Assembly (NCBI RefSeq): GCF_004054195.1
Contig: NZ_SBIW01000006.1
Span: 424,816 to 488,815, forward strand
Direction of reading: 5' to 3'
Source of the DNA: Mucilaginibacter gilvus
Lineage (GTDB): Bacteria; Bacteroidota; Bacteroidia; Sphingobacteriales; Sphingobacteriaceae
Length of the DNA stretch: 64,000 bases
The notes beneath the pieces were generated by a model. That model saw only the letters and a program-made list of their open reading frames with translations, searched no databases and was not told the DNA's origin. Position numbers and translations under genes: made by a program. Shown one piece after another: positions 43,280-52,599 of the stretch (positions are counted from its first letter, which is position 1; each line of letters begins with the position of its first letter).

Positions 43280-45769
43280 ATGGTTTCACATAGCAAAGCA
43301 GAGCAGGTATTTCCTGTTTATAAGGTAGAGCATCAATGTATGATCTCAGCGCAAGGTGATTTGACCATTGGCTTCAAAGTTAACCTGCCTGAAATATTCA
43401 CTTTGTCCAATGACGAGTACCTGGCTTTTCATGAAGTATTAATTAAAGCATTACGATTATTACCCAAGAATAGCGTATTTCATAAACAGGATTGGTTTAT
43501 AAACGAGCAGTACGAAGCTGTGTTTGCAAAAAATAATCAGGGCAGCGTTAAAACTTTTCTATCACATTCAAGTGAAAGGTATTTTAATGAGCGTGCTTAT
43601 ATGCACCACCATTGCCATATCTATTTAACCAAGAAGCCTGACAAATTCAAACAATATTCCAGTGCCACCAGCCTGTTAATGCGTAAAAGGATCGTACCTG
43701 TGCAAACCACTTGTGATGAATTATTTCGCGATTTTTTGGATAGTGCTGGGCAGTTTGTTAGAGTATTAGAGGATAGTGGTTTAATTTCCTTGAAAAGATT
43801 AACCGACGATGAACTAACAGGCACTCTTCAAAATCCGGGTATTTTAGAGCAATACTGTTTCCTTTTGAATAAGGATCAATCCCCTGTGCTAAAGGATATT
43901 CATATCGAGGACGAGATCAGGATCGGTGACAGCCACTGCCAGCTTTATACTCTTAGCGATGTGGAAGACCTCCCTGCTCTTTGCGGGCCACGCATCACTT
44001 ATGATAAGTATAGCACAGATAAAACAAAATTCAGCACCGGCTTTTCCACGCCAATAGGTACTTTGTTAAAATGTAATCATTTATATAATCAGTACATTTT
44101 TATTGGGGACAGTAAACAGACGATAAAGAAACTGGAAGCGAAGAAACTAAGGCTACAATCCCTTTCAGCTTATTCCCGCGAAAATGCTATTGGCAGGGAC
44201 GCTACACATGATTTTTTAAATGAAGCGATCAGTCAGCAACGGCTACCCGTTAAAGCGCATTTTAATATTTTGGCATGGACGGACGATACTTCTAATTTAA
44301 AAGACCTCAAAAACAAGGTAAGCTCATCATTAGCCCAGATGGATGCACAACCGAAACAGGAAACCGACGGCGCAGCACAAATATGGTGGTCAGGATTACC
44401 CGGCAACGAAGCCAGCTTTCCGATGAACGATACGTTTGATACTTTCGTTGAGCAGGCCACCTGCTTTTTAAATCTCGAAACGAATTATCAGTCAAGCATA
44501 AGTCCTTGCGGTATTCGCCTGGGTGACCGTTTATCAGGAAAGCCGATACACGTTGATATCAGCGATGATCCCATGAAAAAAGGTATTACTACCAACCGGA
44601 ACAAATTTATTTTAGGTCCATCCGGCAGCGGTAAATCTTTCTTTACCAATCATATGTTGCGCAGCTACTTTGAACAGGGTTCCCATGTGGTTATTGTTGA
44701 TGTCGGACACAGTTATCAGGGTTTATGTGAATTTGTAGGCGGTTATTACTTTACTTATAAAGAAGACAAACCGATCAGCTTTAATCCTTTTTATGTTCCT
44801 GAAGGTGAATATCTTGACACGGAAAAGCGAGAGAGCATAAAGGCTATGATACTTGCATTATGGAAGAAGGAGGATGAGGGTGTGCAGCGTTCTGAATACG
44901 TCGCAATCTCGGATGCTTTGTACCATTATTATGAGAAATTAAAGATCCAAACCGAGATATTTCCTTGCTTCGATAGCTTTTATGAATTTCTATCGACAGA
45001 ATTTTATGAAACAATGAAGCAATCAAAAGTGAAGGATATTCGTTTTGATATTGATAACATGCTATTTGTATTGAAACCATACTACAAAGGCGGTGAATAT
45101 TCCTACCTGCTGAATGCAAAAGAAAATCTTGACTTATTGCAGAAGCGCTTTATTGTCTTTGAGTTGGACAATATCAAAGATCACCCAATATTATTTCCGG
45201 TCGTGACCTTAATTATCATGGAAACATTTGTTTCCAAAATGCGAAAACTAAGTATGGAAACCCGTAAAATGATCCTGATAGAAGAAGCATGGAAAGCGAT
45301 AGCGCGGGAAGGGATGGCAGAATATATTAAGTATCTGTTCAAAACAGTCCGTAAATATTTCGGTGAAGCTTTGGTTGTTACCCAGGATATTGAAGATATA
45401 ATCAGTTCGCCTGTGGTTAAGCAGGCCATCATCAATAATAGTGATTGCAAGATATTACTTGACCAGCGTAAATATCAAAATGACTTTCCAAAAATTCAAG
45501 CTTTATTAGGGATCACCGATAAAGAAACAGCCTTGATAATGAGCATGAACAGGAACAATGATGAAGACTTTAAATACAAGGAGGTTTTTATAAGCCTAAA
45601 TGGTCAGCTATCTAAGGTTTATCGTACCGAAGTTAGCCGGGAAGAGTATTGGACTTATACGACTGAATCATCGGAGAAAGCAAAAGTACATGCCTATGCG
45701 AAAAAGTACGGCAGTATGCAATTGGGCATTGCAGCAATTGTAAGGGAAGAATTAGAACAAGCAGCATAA
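43280..45769 (+). CDS. traG: TraG conjugation ATPase (VirB4-like)
   Basis: 829 residues. The Walker A motif FILGPSGSGKSFFTNHML is near 445 and Walker B-like KMILIEEAWKAI near 672. The segment ALVVTQDIEDIISSPVVKQAIINNSDCKILL near 700 is the VirB4/TraG motif-C region. The N-terminal half (QVFPVYKVEH onward) is the TraG N-domain. It energises assembly of the transfer channel. The largest tra gene here, uninterrupted. Confidence 0.95.
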   Translation: MVSHSKAEQVFPVYKVEHQCMISAQGDLTIGFKVNLPEIFTLSNDEYLAFHEVLIKALRLLPKNSVFHKQDWFINEQYEAVFAKNNQGSVKTFLSHSSERYFNERAYMHHHCHIYLTKKPDKFKQYSSATSLLMRKRIVPVQTTCDELFRDFLDSAGQFVRVLEDSGLISLKRLTDDELTGTLQNPGILEQYCFLLNKDQSPVLKDIHIEDEIRIGDSHCQLYTLSDVEDLPALCGPRITYDKYSTDKTKFSTGFSTPIGTLLKCNHLYNQYIFIGDSKQTIKKLEAKKLRLQSLSAYSRENAIGRDATHDFLNEAISQQRLPVKAHFNILAWTDDTSNLKDLKNKVSSSLAQMDAQPKQETDGAAQIWWSGLPGNEASFPMNDTFDTFVEQATCFLNLETNYQSSISPCGIRLGDRLSGKPIHVDISDDPMKKGITTNRNKFILGPSGSGKSFFTNHMLRSYFEQGSHVVIVDVGHSYQGLCEFVGGYYFTYKEDKPISFNPFYVPEGEYLDTEKRESIKAMILALWKKEDEGVQRSEYVAISDALYHYYEKLKIQTEIFPCFDSFYEFLSTEFYETMKQSKVKDIRFDIDNMLFVLKPYYKGGEYSYLLNAKENLDLLQKRFIVFELDNIKDHPILFPVVTLIIMETFVSKMRKLSMETRKMILIEEAWKAIAREGMAEYIKYLFKTVRKYFGEALVVTQDIEDIISSPVVKQAIINNSDCKILLDQRKYQNDFPKIQALLGITDKETALIMSMNRNNDEDFKYKEVFISLNGQLSKVYRTEVSREEYWTYTTESSEKAKVHAYAKKYGSMQLGIAAIVREELEQAA

Positions 45770-45785
45770 CTTAAATACAACTATT

Positions 45786-46157
45786 ATGAAAGTATCCATC
45801 ATTTTAATCGCTTTAACTATAACCGTGTTATTCGGTTGCAGCCCTGCCAGTAATAAAAGTGATATTTCAGGCACCTATGTAACTCAATTTAAAAATGAAT
45901 ACAGTATCACATCTGATACATTAGTTATAGCATTGGAAGGAAATTCGCAAACCTACAACGTCGAAAGAAAAACTGGCTTTAATAAAGTTAGAGATGGTAA
46001 AACACGTCCCAAAGAATTTAAAGTTGCGAAATGGGTATCATCATACGACACGGATAAGCATTTATTGCAAGAAACCGAATTGGGTAAACAAATTTCCGTA
46101 TTACCCGAAAAGAAAAGTTTAAAATTCGGTGATACTGAATATCAAAAAGTAAAATAA
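45786..46157 (+). CDS. Small lipoprotein in the tra operon
   Basis: 123 residues with a short lipoprotein signal peptide; Cys about 18 in VLFGCSPASN is the lipidation site. The rest is predicted beta-rich (SGTYVTQFKNEYSITSDTLVIALEG). No family recognised. It is inserted between traG and the TraI-like genes with 16-base and 57-base gaps. In other conjugation systems small lipoproteins in such positions mediate entry exclusion or belong to the outer-membrane core; which of these applies is unknown. Confidence 0.7.
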   Translation: MKVSIILIALTITVLFGCSPASNKSDISGTYVTQFKNEYSITSDTLVIALEGNSQTYNVERKTGFNKVRDGKTRPKEFKVAKWVSSYDTDKHLLQETELGKQISVLPEKKSLKFGDTEYQKVK

Positions 46158-46214
46158 CAATACTGATTTCTTGATATAATTTAACTGATCAATTTGACCA
46201 GAATGGGAGGCTTT

Positions 46215-46898
46215 ATGAAAAAAATTAAGCAATTATTGGTATTACTTACCTTAACTACAGCACTTTTGACACCTGCAAAATCGGCTAATGCCCAGTTTGT
46301 AATTGGCGAAGTTATCAAGCTGACCGTAACCAAGGTAATAAAGGCAATTGACCTGAAAGTTCAGCGTATGCAGAACAAAACGATTTGGCTTCAAAACGCT
46401 CAAAAGGTGATTGAAAACCAAATGTCAAAAACAAAATTGACCGAAATTTCAGGTTGGACAGAACAGCAAAAACAGCTCTATAGTAACTACTACTCCGAAT
46501 TGGGGAAGATAAAATCAGTAATCGCGAACTATCAGCGGATCAAAGATATTACCCTAAAACAAGCTGCTTTAGTTAGTGAATATAAACAAGCCTGGAGTTT
46601 GTTCCGGCAGGATAGCCATTTCAACCCGCAGGAATTAAGTTATATGCAACAGGTCTATTCAGGGATTTTAGATGCAAGTGTTAAAAATTTAGATGAGATC
46701 ATACTTGTTGTTAGTCCCACCAAAACACAAATGACTGATGAACAGAGGCTGGAATTAATAAATAAAGCCAGTGATCACCTTGATGAAAATTATAATGATC
46801 TGCACAAGTTCAATAGTCAGGGGATACAATTGAGCCTGCAACGAAGTAAGGATCTAAATGATATACAATCAATTAAAAAACTTTATGGAATCAATTGA
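46215..46898 (+). CDS. TraI-like conjugation protein, paralogue 1
   Basis: 227 residues from the ATG at 46215, which follows a GGGAGG ribosome-binding-like run and starts a signal peptide (KQLLVLLTLTTALLTPAKSANAQ). The mature protein is helical with TKLTEISGWTEQQKQLYSNYYSELGKIKSVI and ends in MTDEQRLELINKASDHLDENYNDL then LQRSKDLNDIQSIKKLYGIN. That ending recurs in the two following genes. Periplasmic Tra protein of VirB5/TraI type; the exact role is unknown. Upstream TTG/ATG starts at 46194 and 46203 only extend the leader. Confidence 0.75.
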   Translation: MKKIKQLLVLLTLTTALLTPAKSANAQFVIGEVIKLTVTKVIKAIDLKVQRMQNKTIWLQNAQKVIENQMSKTKLTEISGWTEQQKQLYSNYYSELGKIKSVIANYQRIKDITLKQAALVSEYKQAWSLFRQDSHFNPQELSYMQQVYSGILDASVKNLDEIILVVSPTKTQMTDEQRLELINKASDHLDENYNDLHKFNSQGIQLSLQRSKDLNDIQSIKKLYGIN

Positions 46899-47577
46899 CC
46901 GCTTAAAAATTCAGGCGGATGAGATCCGTCGGAAAAGTAAAAAATTACTGGCATTTGCTTTAATGATCTTAACGGCGTCAGCATTTGCTACAAAGGTAAA
47001 AGCGCAAACTTTTGCTGAATGGTTCGATCAGAAGAATACGCAGAAAAAGTATCTGTTACAGCAGATTGCCGCTCTGCAGGTCTATGCAACCTATTATAAA
47101 CAAGCAAATAATATCGCGCACAATGGTTTGAGTTCTATTGGTGGCTCATTGACTTCAGAAAACGGTTTACATATTACCTACTACAACAACTTAAAAAATG
47201 TCAGTCCAGTAGTGAAGAACAATAAACAGGTTAGCGATATCATCCAATGGCAAAAAGATATTCTAATCCGAATGGGCAGCCTGGACAAAACCGCGAATCT
47301 GAACGAAAGTGAAAAAAAATATATCGTACAGGTGAAATCAGCATTGTTTAAAGATTGCAACGAGCAAATAACCGAATTACAAAATGTAGTTACCGATAAT
47401 AAACTGCAAATGAGTGATGAAGAAAGACTAAAACACATTGGCGTAATACACAATGCAATGCAGGAAAATTACCGCTTTGCTTCATCGTTTGGCGATCAGG
47501 TCAAGGTTTATGTTTTCCAAAGGGTGCAGGAAAACAATAATGTTATGGCGGCAAAGAAAATTTACGGTATTCAATAA
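46885..47577 (+). CDS. TraI-like conjugation protein, paralogue 2
   Basis: 230 residues from the ATG at 46885, overlapping the previous gene by 14 bases; a longer start at 46858 is possible. It has an N-terminal hydrophobic helix (LLAFALMILTASAFATKVKAQ) and helical repeats with NLNESEKKYIVQV. The ending MSDEERLKHIGVIHNAMQENYRFA and RVQENNNVMAAKKIYGIQ aligns with paralogues 1 and 3. Confidence 0.75.
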   Translation: MESIDRLKIQADEIRRKSKKLLAFALMILTASAFATKVKAQTFAEWFDQKNTQKKYLLQQIAALQVYATYYKQANNIAHNGLSSIGGSLTSENGLHITYYNNLKNVSPVVKNNKQVSDIIQWQKDILIRMGSLDKTANLNESEKKYIVQVKSALFKDCNEQITELQNVVTDNKLQMSDEERLKHIGVIHNAMQENYRFASSFGDQVKVYVFQRVQENNNVMAAKKIYGIQ

Positions 47578-47584
47578 TAGCGTT

Positions 47585-48232
47585 ATGAAAAAGAACTTCA
47601 AATATATCATGACTATGCTGGTGATTTTCGGCTGTCTTGGAATTTCAAAAAAGAGCAAGGCCCAGGCGCAGGAAATGCAACAATTAATTTTAGATATTGA
47701 AAAGCTGACCCAATTGAAGGGAATCCTGACCGATATGAAAACCGGTTATCAGATATATTCCCAGGGATATGGCAGCATATCACAGTTATCAAAAGGAAAC
47801 TTTGACCTGCATAGCGTTTATCTAAATGGTTTATTAGCAATCAGCCCAACGGTAAGGAACTACGGGCGAATTGCCGAAATAGTAACACAACAGGCCAGCT
47901 TGATCAGCGAGTATAAAAGTTCATATAAGCAATTCAGGCAAAGTGGTACTTTCAGTGTAAGTGAAATAACCTATATGAGTAGGGTCTATACACAGTTAGT
48001 AACCCAAAGCCTGCAAAATCTCGACGAATTAACAAACGTGCTTACGGCGGGTAAACTGAGAATGTCTGATGATGAGCGCATGAGAGCGATAGACCGTATT
48101 TACGCAAGCAGTTCCGATAAGCTTCAATTTCTCCGGCATTTCAACCGGCAAGGGGTAATTCTCAGCCTTCAGCGAACTAAAGAAAAAGGCGACACCCACA
48201 CCTTGAAACAGCTTTATGGTATAAATAACTAA
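47585..48232 (+). CDS. TraI-like conjugation protein, paralogue 3
   Basis: 215 residues from the ATG at 47585, with signal peptide-like MKKNFKYIMTMLVIFGCLGISKKSKAQ. The segment LVTQSLQNLDELTNVLTAGKLRMSDDERMRAIDRIYASSSDKL and the end LQRTKEKGDTHTLKQLYGINN match the other two copies. Eleven bases separate it from traJ, so it is probably the canonical TraI-type protein of the set, with the other two as expansions. Confidence 0.75.
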   Translation: MKKNFKYIMTMLVIFGCLGISKKSKAQAQEMQQLILDIEKLTQLKGILTDMKTGYQIYSQGYGSISQLSKGNFDLHSVYLNGLLAISPTVRNYGRIAEIVTQQASLISEYKSSYKQFRQSGTFSVSEITYMSRVYTQLVTQSLQNLDELTNVLTAGKLRMSDDERMRAIDRIYASSSDKLQFLRHFNRQGVILSLQRTKEKGDTHTLKQLYGINN

Positions 48233-48243
48233 TTCAAAAAATT

Positions 48244-49461
48244 ATGAAAAAGAAGATTTATTTAACCGCAATTCTTGCGGTAACGGGGATAGCTTTTCCT
48301 TTATTTTCCAGAGCAGACGGACTTGCAACTGATATTCAGGGTTTACAGGGTACATTAAATGGAGTATATAATGATATGCTTCCGATGTGCAGTCAGTTGA
48401 TCGGCGTAGGTCGGGCGATTGCCGGATTTGGTGCGCTTTTCTATATAGGAAGCCGGGTTTGGAGACAAATAGCCAGCGCAGAACCGATAGACTTTTATCC
48501 GTTAATGCGCCCTTTTGCTTTGGGTTTAGCTATTCTTTTATTCCCTACGGTAATTGCAATAATTAATGGAATTATGTCACCTACAGTTAGTGCTACAGGT
48601 GGAATGGTGCAAAACTCTGATGCGGCTATTGCAACCTTATTAAAAGCGAAGGAATCAGCAGTAGAGAAAACCGACACCTGGCAAATGTATGTTGGTGCTG
48701 ATGGGGATGGCGACCGGGACAAATGGTATAAATATACTCATCCAGAAGACAAAGACGGTAGCGGTGAAGGGATGCTTGCCAGCGTGGGTAACGATATGAA
48801 ATTCGCTATGTCTAAGGCATCTTATAATTTCCGTAACTCGATCAAGGAATGGATGTCGGAAGTATTGCAGGTGCTTTATGAATCAGCGGCATTATGTATT
48901 AATACTATTCGTACTTTCTATCTAATCATCCTTGCCATTCTGGGGCCGATAGTTTTTGGGTTAGCCGTGTTCGATGGATTTCAGCATACGCTCACGGTCT
49001 GGTTGGCTAAATATATCAATGTATTCCTTTGGCTGCCGGTTGCAAATATCTTCGGTGCCATTATCGGAAAAGTTCAGGAGAATATGCTGAAACTGGATAT
49101 AACACAGGTTCAAAGTGCTGGCGATACATTTTTCAGTTCTACAGATACGGCTTACCTTATTTTCTTAATTATTGGAATTATCGGCTATTTCACCGTACCA
49201 AGCGTAGCCAATTACATCGTCAACGCAGGTGGTGGCAATGGTTTATTGCAAAAGGTAAATAGCATAGTTAGCAGTACAAGTCAGTCTATAGCCGGAGCGG
49301 CGAGTTCAGGGGGCAGCATGGCTGCTGATGCATTTGGCAACCAACGATCCAATACAAGCCAAAATATGGCTGCAAATGCAGTATCAAACCCTTATTTCCA
49401 GGATAAAGGCCAAAGTGCTAACAGCCAGCAGGCCTCCAAGATCAGTCCCCAAAAAGTTTAA
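48244..49461 (+). CDS. traJ: TraJ (VirB6/TrbL-like) membrane protein
   Basis: 405 residues with signal-like N-terminus, the TraJ start pattern LQGTLNGVYNDMLPMCSQLIGVGRAIAGFGALFYIGSRVW, about six transmembrane helices (for example FYLIILAILGPIVFGLAVFDGF, YLIFLIIGIIGYFTVPSVANYIVNAGG) and a Ser/Gln/Asn-rich tail. The polytopic inner-membrane channel component of the Bacteroidetes tra system. Confidence 0.92.
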   Translation: MKKKIYLTAILAVTGIAFPLFSRADGLATDIQGLQGTLNGVYNDMLPMCSQLIGVGRAIAGFGALFYIGSRVWRQIASAEPIDFYPLMRPFALGLAILLFPTVIAIINGIMSPTVSATGGMVQNSDAAIATLLKAKESAVEKTDTWQMYVGADGDGDRDKWYKYTHPEDKDGSGEGMLASVGNDMKFAMSKASYNFRNSIKEWMSEVLQVLYESAALCINTIRTFYLIILAILGPIVFGLAVFDGFQHTLTVWLAKYINVFLWLPVANIFGAIIGKVQENMLKLDITQVQSAGDTFFSSTDTAYLIFLIIGIIGYFTVPSVANYIVNAGGGNGLLQKVNSIVSSTSQSIAGAASSGGSMAADAFGNQRSNTSQNMAANAVSNPYFQDKGQSANSQQASKISPQKV

Positions 49462-49485
49462 TCATTCACCTTTAAAATTTGATAT

Positions 49486-50100
49486 ATGTTTTCACAACTC
49501 AAAAATATCGAAACAGCTTTCAAACATATTAAGCTGTTTAGCTACCTGCTCATAGCAGCATGTACGCTAATTTCCTGCTACGCACTTTTTAAAAGTTATC
49601 AAGCGGCGAACATTGCCGGTAATCATGTTTATATCCTTGCCAATGGAAAGGCATTGGAAGCATTTGCTGCAGACCGAAAGGATAATATCCCGGTTGAGGC
49701 AAGGGATCATATTAGAATGTTCCATCACTATTTTTTTACGCTTGATCCTGATGAAAAAGTGATCGATGCCAATATCGGCAAAGCACTTTACCTCGCTGAT
49801 GAAAGTGCTAAAAACCAGTATAACGACCTCAAAGAAAAGAGTTATTACAATAACCTGATCTCCGGTAACATCAGTCAACAGATCACGGTTGATAGCATAC
49901 AACTGGACATCAACCAATATCCCTATTATTTTAAATGTTTTGCAACTCAAAAGCTGATACGCTCAACATCAACGGCAAACCGAAGCCTGATTACGCAGGG
50001 TTATTTACGCAATGTAGCCAGGTCAGATAATAACCCCCACGGATTTTTGATACTTCATTGGGAAACATTGGCGAACAGGGACACCACAATTCAACGCTAA
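49486..50100 (+). CDS. traK: TraK (VirB8-like)
   Basis: 204 residues. A short cytoplasmic N-terminus (FSQLKNIETAFKHIKLF), one transmembrane helix (SYLLIAACTLISCYALF) and a periplasmic domain with VEARDHIRMFHHYFFTLDPDEKVIDANIGKALYLAD and RNVARSDNNPHGFLIL. This is the standard TraK pattern, a VirB8-type scaffold. Located between traJ and the small membrane gene. Confidence 0.92.
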   Translation: MFSQLKNIETAFKHIKLFSYLLIAACTLISCYALFKSYQAANIAGNHVYILANGKALEAFAADRKDNIPVEARDHIRMFHHYFFTLDPDEKVIDANIGKALYLADESAKNQYNDLKEKSYYNNLISGNISQQITVDSIQLDINQYPYYFKCFATQKLIRSTSTANRSLITQGYLRNVARSDNNPHGFLILHWETLANRDTTIQR

Positions 50101-50104
50101 AATT

Positions 50105-50446
50105 ATGAAAGCACTAAAAGAAAATTCACAGTCCGGGACTAATAGTTTGGTTTCAGATAAGATCGCGGCAATGATCGCAGGAAAAATTATCGGTATTCAG
50201 CTTCAGGTATCAGGTTCATTAAACCGGTGGTTTAACAGGTTTTCTACCCGCGGAAAAACGAGCCTGTTACTAACTATTGGTGTTTTATCGGCTATCCTAT
50301 TGATTACAAGCGCATTTTCTTCTTTATATACGATACCTAAACTTTCACAGAACTACACTTCGGCACATATCGGGATGCCTTCCGAATTGCCGGGGCCGAA
50401 ATTTAATAAACATCAATTAACAGATTCATTAACCATAAAAAAGTAA
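50105..50446 (+). CDS. Small TraL-like inner-membrane protein
   Basis: 113 residues with a single central transmembrane helix (TSLLLTIGVLSAILLITSAFSSLYTIP) and polar tails. It lies between traK and traM (4- and 3-base gaps), which is the traL position. Sequence identity to TraL is not obvious, so the name is left open. Confidence 0.75.
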   Translation: MKALKENSQSGTNSLVSDKIAAMIAGKIIGIQLQVSGSLNRWFNRFSTRGKTSLLLTIGVLSAILLITSAFSSLYTIPKLSQNYTSAHIGMPSELPGPKFNKHQLTDSLTIKK

Positions 50447-50449
50447 ATC

Positions 50450-51724
50450 ATGGAAGCTACATTAACAAGCGGCAAAATGCCGCAACAAACTCCTGAATTT
50501 CTAAAGGAGCGCAAATTCTTAATGGTCATACCGTTACTCATTCTGCCATTTACAACAATGGGCTTTTGGGCATTGGGCGGTGGAAAACAAAGTGGTGCCC
50601 TTTACGACACGGCAGCTACTAAGGGATTAAATACTACGTTACCACAAGCGCAGTTTAAAGATCAGAAGTCGCAGGACAAAATGGACGTTTACCAAAATGC
50701 CAAAACGGATTCAGTTAGCTCGTCGGGAAGCGGCGTAAGCGAAAGTTTCGTTCGGTCAATGGGCCTGAATGCTACCAAAGCTAACCAGGCTGATTCTATT
50801 ACTAAGAGATCTACAGCAAATTTAACGGGCGCGCCAACTACTGCGGATATGAACGAAGCCAAAATACAGGCGAAGCTTGCGGCGATTAATCAGCAGATCA
50901 ATCAACCCCAAACACCGGATTATAACACGGGTTCATCAGGACAATCAAATGCGGATGTCAAAAGGCTTCAATTGATGGCCAAAGCCATGAACAATAATGA
51001 CGGCGGGAATGACCCTGAAATGAAGCAGCTTACACAAATGTTGCAACAGATCAATGATATACAAAACCCAGGCAATACAAATAGCCGTTCACGAAGCCAA
51101 TCATTGAAGAACCATCAACGGGTTTATCCCGTGTTGGCGGCCAAAGATGACGACGACGATAATAATCAAGGTAGTCAAATGACTGTACAATATGCGGCCT
51201 ATGATGGTGGCGGCAAAGGAAAAAAGCATCGTTCTGCCGGAAATGAACAAGCGGCTGGTAATACCATTCAGGCCGTTGTGCATGAGGATCAAACTTTGGT
51301 TACTGGCGCGGTGATCAAACTAAGATTAGAAGACGGCATATATGTAAACGGCAGGATGATTCCAAAAGGCAGTTTCGTTTATGGCACTTGTGCACTCAAT
51401 AATGAACGCCTGGAAATTAAGATTGCAAGTATCCGCTATCTGAATAATATCCTGCCGGTTTCACTTTCTGTCTATGATCTGGACGGTATGGAAGGTTTAT
51501 ATGTTCCAGGATCTATTGGTCGTGATGCTGCAAAAAATGGCGTGGGCGATGCGGTTCAGTCTATGCAGATGATGTCAATGAACCAATCAGTTGGAACACA
51601 AGCAGCCAGTGCAGGAGTTGAAGCTGCAAAAGGGCTTTTCAATCATAAGGTAAAACAAATTAAAGTTAAGGTCAAAGCAGGTTATGAAGTGCTGCTTAAA
51701 GACAGTAACGATAGAGACAATTAA
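50450..51724 (+). CDS. traM: TraM (VirB10-like)
   Basis: 424 residues. The N-terminal motif FLKERKFLMVIPLLILPFTTMGFWALGGGKQSG with one transmembrane helix is a TraM hallmark. A long disordered Gln/Asn/Ser linker with an Asp-rich patch (KDDDDDNNQG) follows. The C-terminal domain AVVHEDQTLVTGAVIKLRLEDGIYVNGRMIPKGSFVYGTCALNNERL is TraM-type, spanning the periplasm to the outer membrane complex. Confidence 0.93.
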   Translation: MEATLTSGKMPQQTPEFLKERKFLMVIPLLILPFTTMGFWALGGGKQSGALYDTAATKGLNTTLPQAQFKDQKSQDKMDVYQNAKTDSVSSSGSGVSESFVRSMGLNATKANQADSITKRSTANLTGAPTTADMNEAKIQAKLAAINQQINQPQTPDYNTGSSGQSNADVKRLQLMAKAMNNNDGGNDPEMKQLTQMLQQINDIQNPGNTNSRSRSQSLKNHQRVYPVLAAKDDDDDNNQGSQMTVQYAAYDGGGKGKKHRSAGNEQAAGNTIQAVVHEDQTLVTGAVIKLRLEDGIYVNGRMIPKGSFVYGTCALNNERLEIKIASIRYLNNILPVSLSVYDLDGMEGLYVPGSIGRDAAKNGVGDAVQSMQMMSMNQSVGTQAASAGVEAAKGLFNHKVKQIKVKVKAGYEVLLKDSNDRDN

Positions 51725-51734
51725 ATAAATAGCC

Positions 51735-52568
51735 ATGAAAAAATCATTCATTATTTTAATTTTCAGTGCTTGGGGGACAGTTTCCTTTGCACAGGACACC
51801 GCTTATATAAGCCGTGATAAAACGACAGCACTATTCTTTAAATCCGCAGTCAAAATTATAAGTAGATCAACTTCTGACTTTGATATCACACAAAAAGAAG
51901 ATGCCCTTATTACCATTAAAGCACTCGACACGGATTTTTCGCCTACAAAAATCAATGTACAGGAAATTAGTACTGCAAAAATTTACCGCATCCCGGTTGA
52001 ATATTCTTATGGCCGAGCAGGAAGACGAATTGAAGTTGGAGGCCAACCGGCAATGACCGTTAAGGTCATTAAAACTTCCGATTATAATTACGGCGCAGTA
52101 GTTACTCAATTAGCAACAGGTAAGCGTAAAGATGTCGTAGATCACGAAAAAACTGGTGGAGTAAAAGCCTGGGTTGACAAACTATCACTTGCCGGTAATA
52201 GGGTTTTCTTTAGGCTTGACATTCGTAACAAATCCAACTTGCCTTATGAAATTGATTTTGTTCGGTTTTATATAAGGGATTTGAAAACTGTTACAAGAAT
52301 GGCAACTCATGAACAGGAAATAGTACCGTTAATTACCACACTGCATAAAAAAACGGCTATTGCTCATAAACAGGAGATCGCAAAAGTGTTTGGCTTTCAT
52401 CGTTTTTCCCTTTCGGAAGACCAGGCGCTCAATATTGAATTATACGAGAAAAACGGCAACCGTCACCTTTATCTGCAAATCAAGCAAAAGGATCTGGACG
52501 ATTTAAAAACAATAAACCCGGCACCGCAGCAGCCGGTAAACGCAATTGCTGCAAATACATTTAATTAA
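51735..52568 (+). CDS. traN: TraN (VirB9-like)
   Basis: 277 residues with signal peptide (IILIFSAWGTVSFAQD), TTALFFKSAVKIISRSTSDFDITQ near the start and VFFRLDIRNKSNLPYEIDFVRFYIRD near 165. These are TraN/DUF4138 landmarks. It forms the outer-membrane ring with TraM. Eleven bases follow traM. Confidence 0.92.
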   Translation: MKKSFIILIFSAWGTVSFAQDTAYISRDKTTALFFKSAVKIISRSTSDFDITQKEDALITIKALDTDFSPTKINVQEISTAKIYRIPVEYSYGRAGRRIEVGGQPAMTVKVIKTSDYNYGAVVTQLATGKRKDVVDHEKTGGVKAWVDKLSLAGNRVFFRLDIRNKSNLPYEIDFVRFYIRDLKTVTRMATHEQEIVPLITTLHKKTAIAHKQEIAKVFGFHRFSLSEDQALNIELYEKNGNRHLYLQIKQKDLDDLKTINPAPQQPVNAIAANTFN

Positions 52569-52599
52569 TCATTTATTTCATTTTTTAAACAAGTACGTT

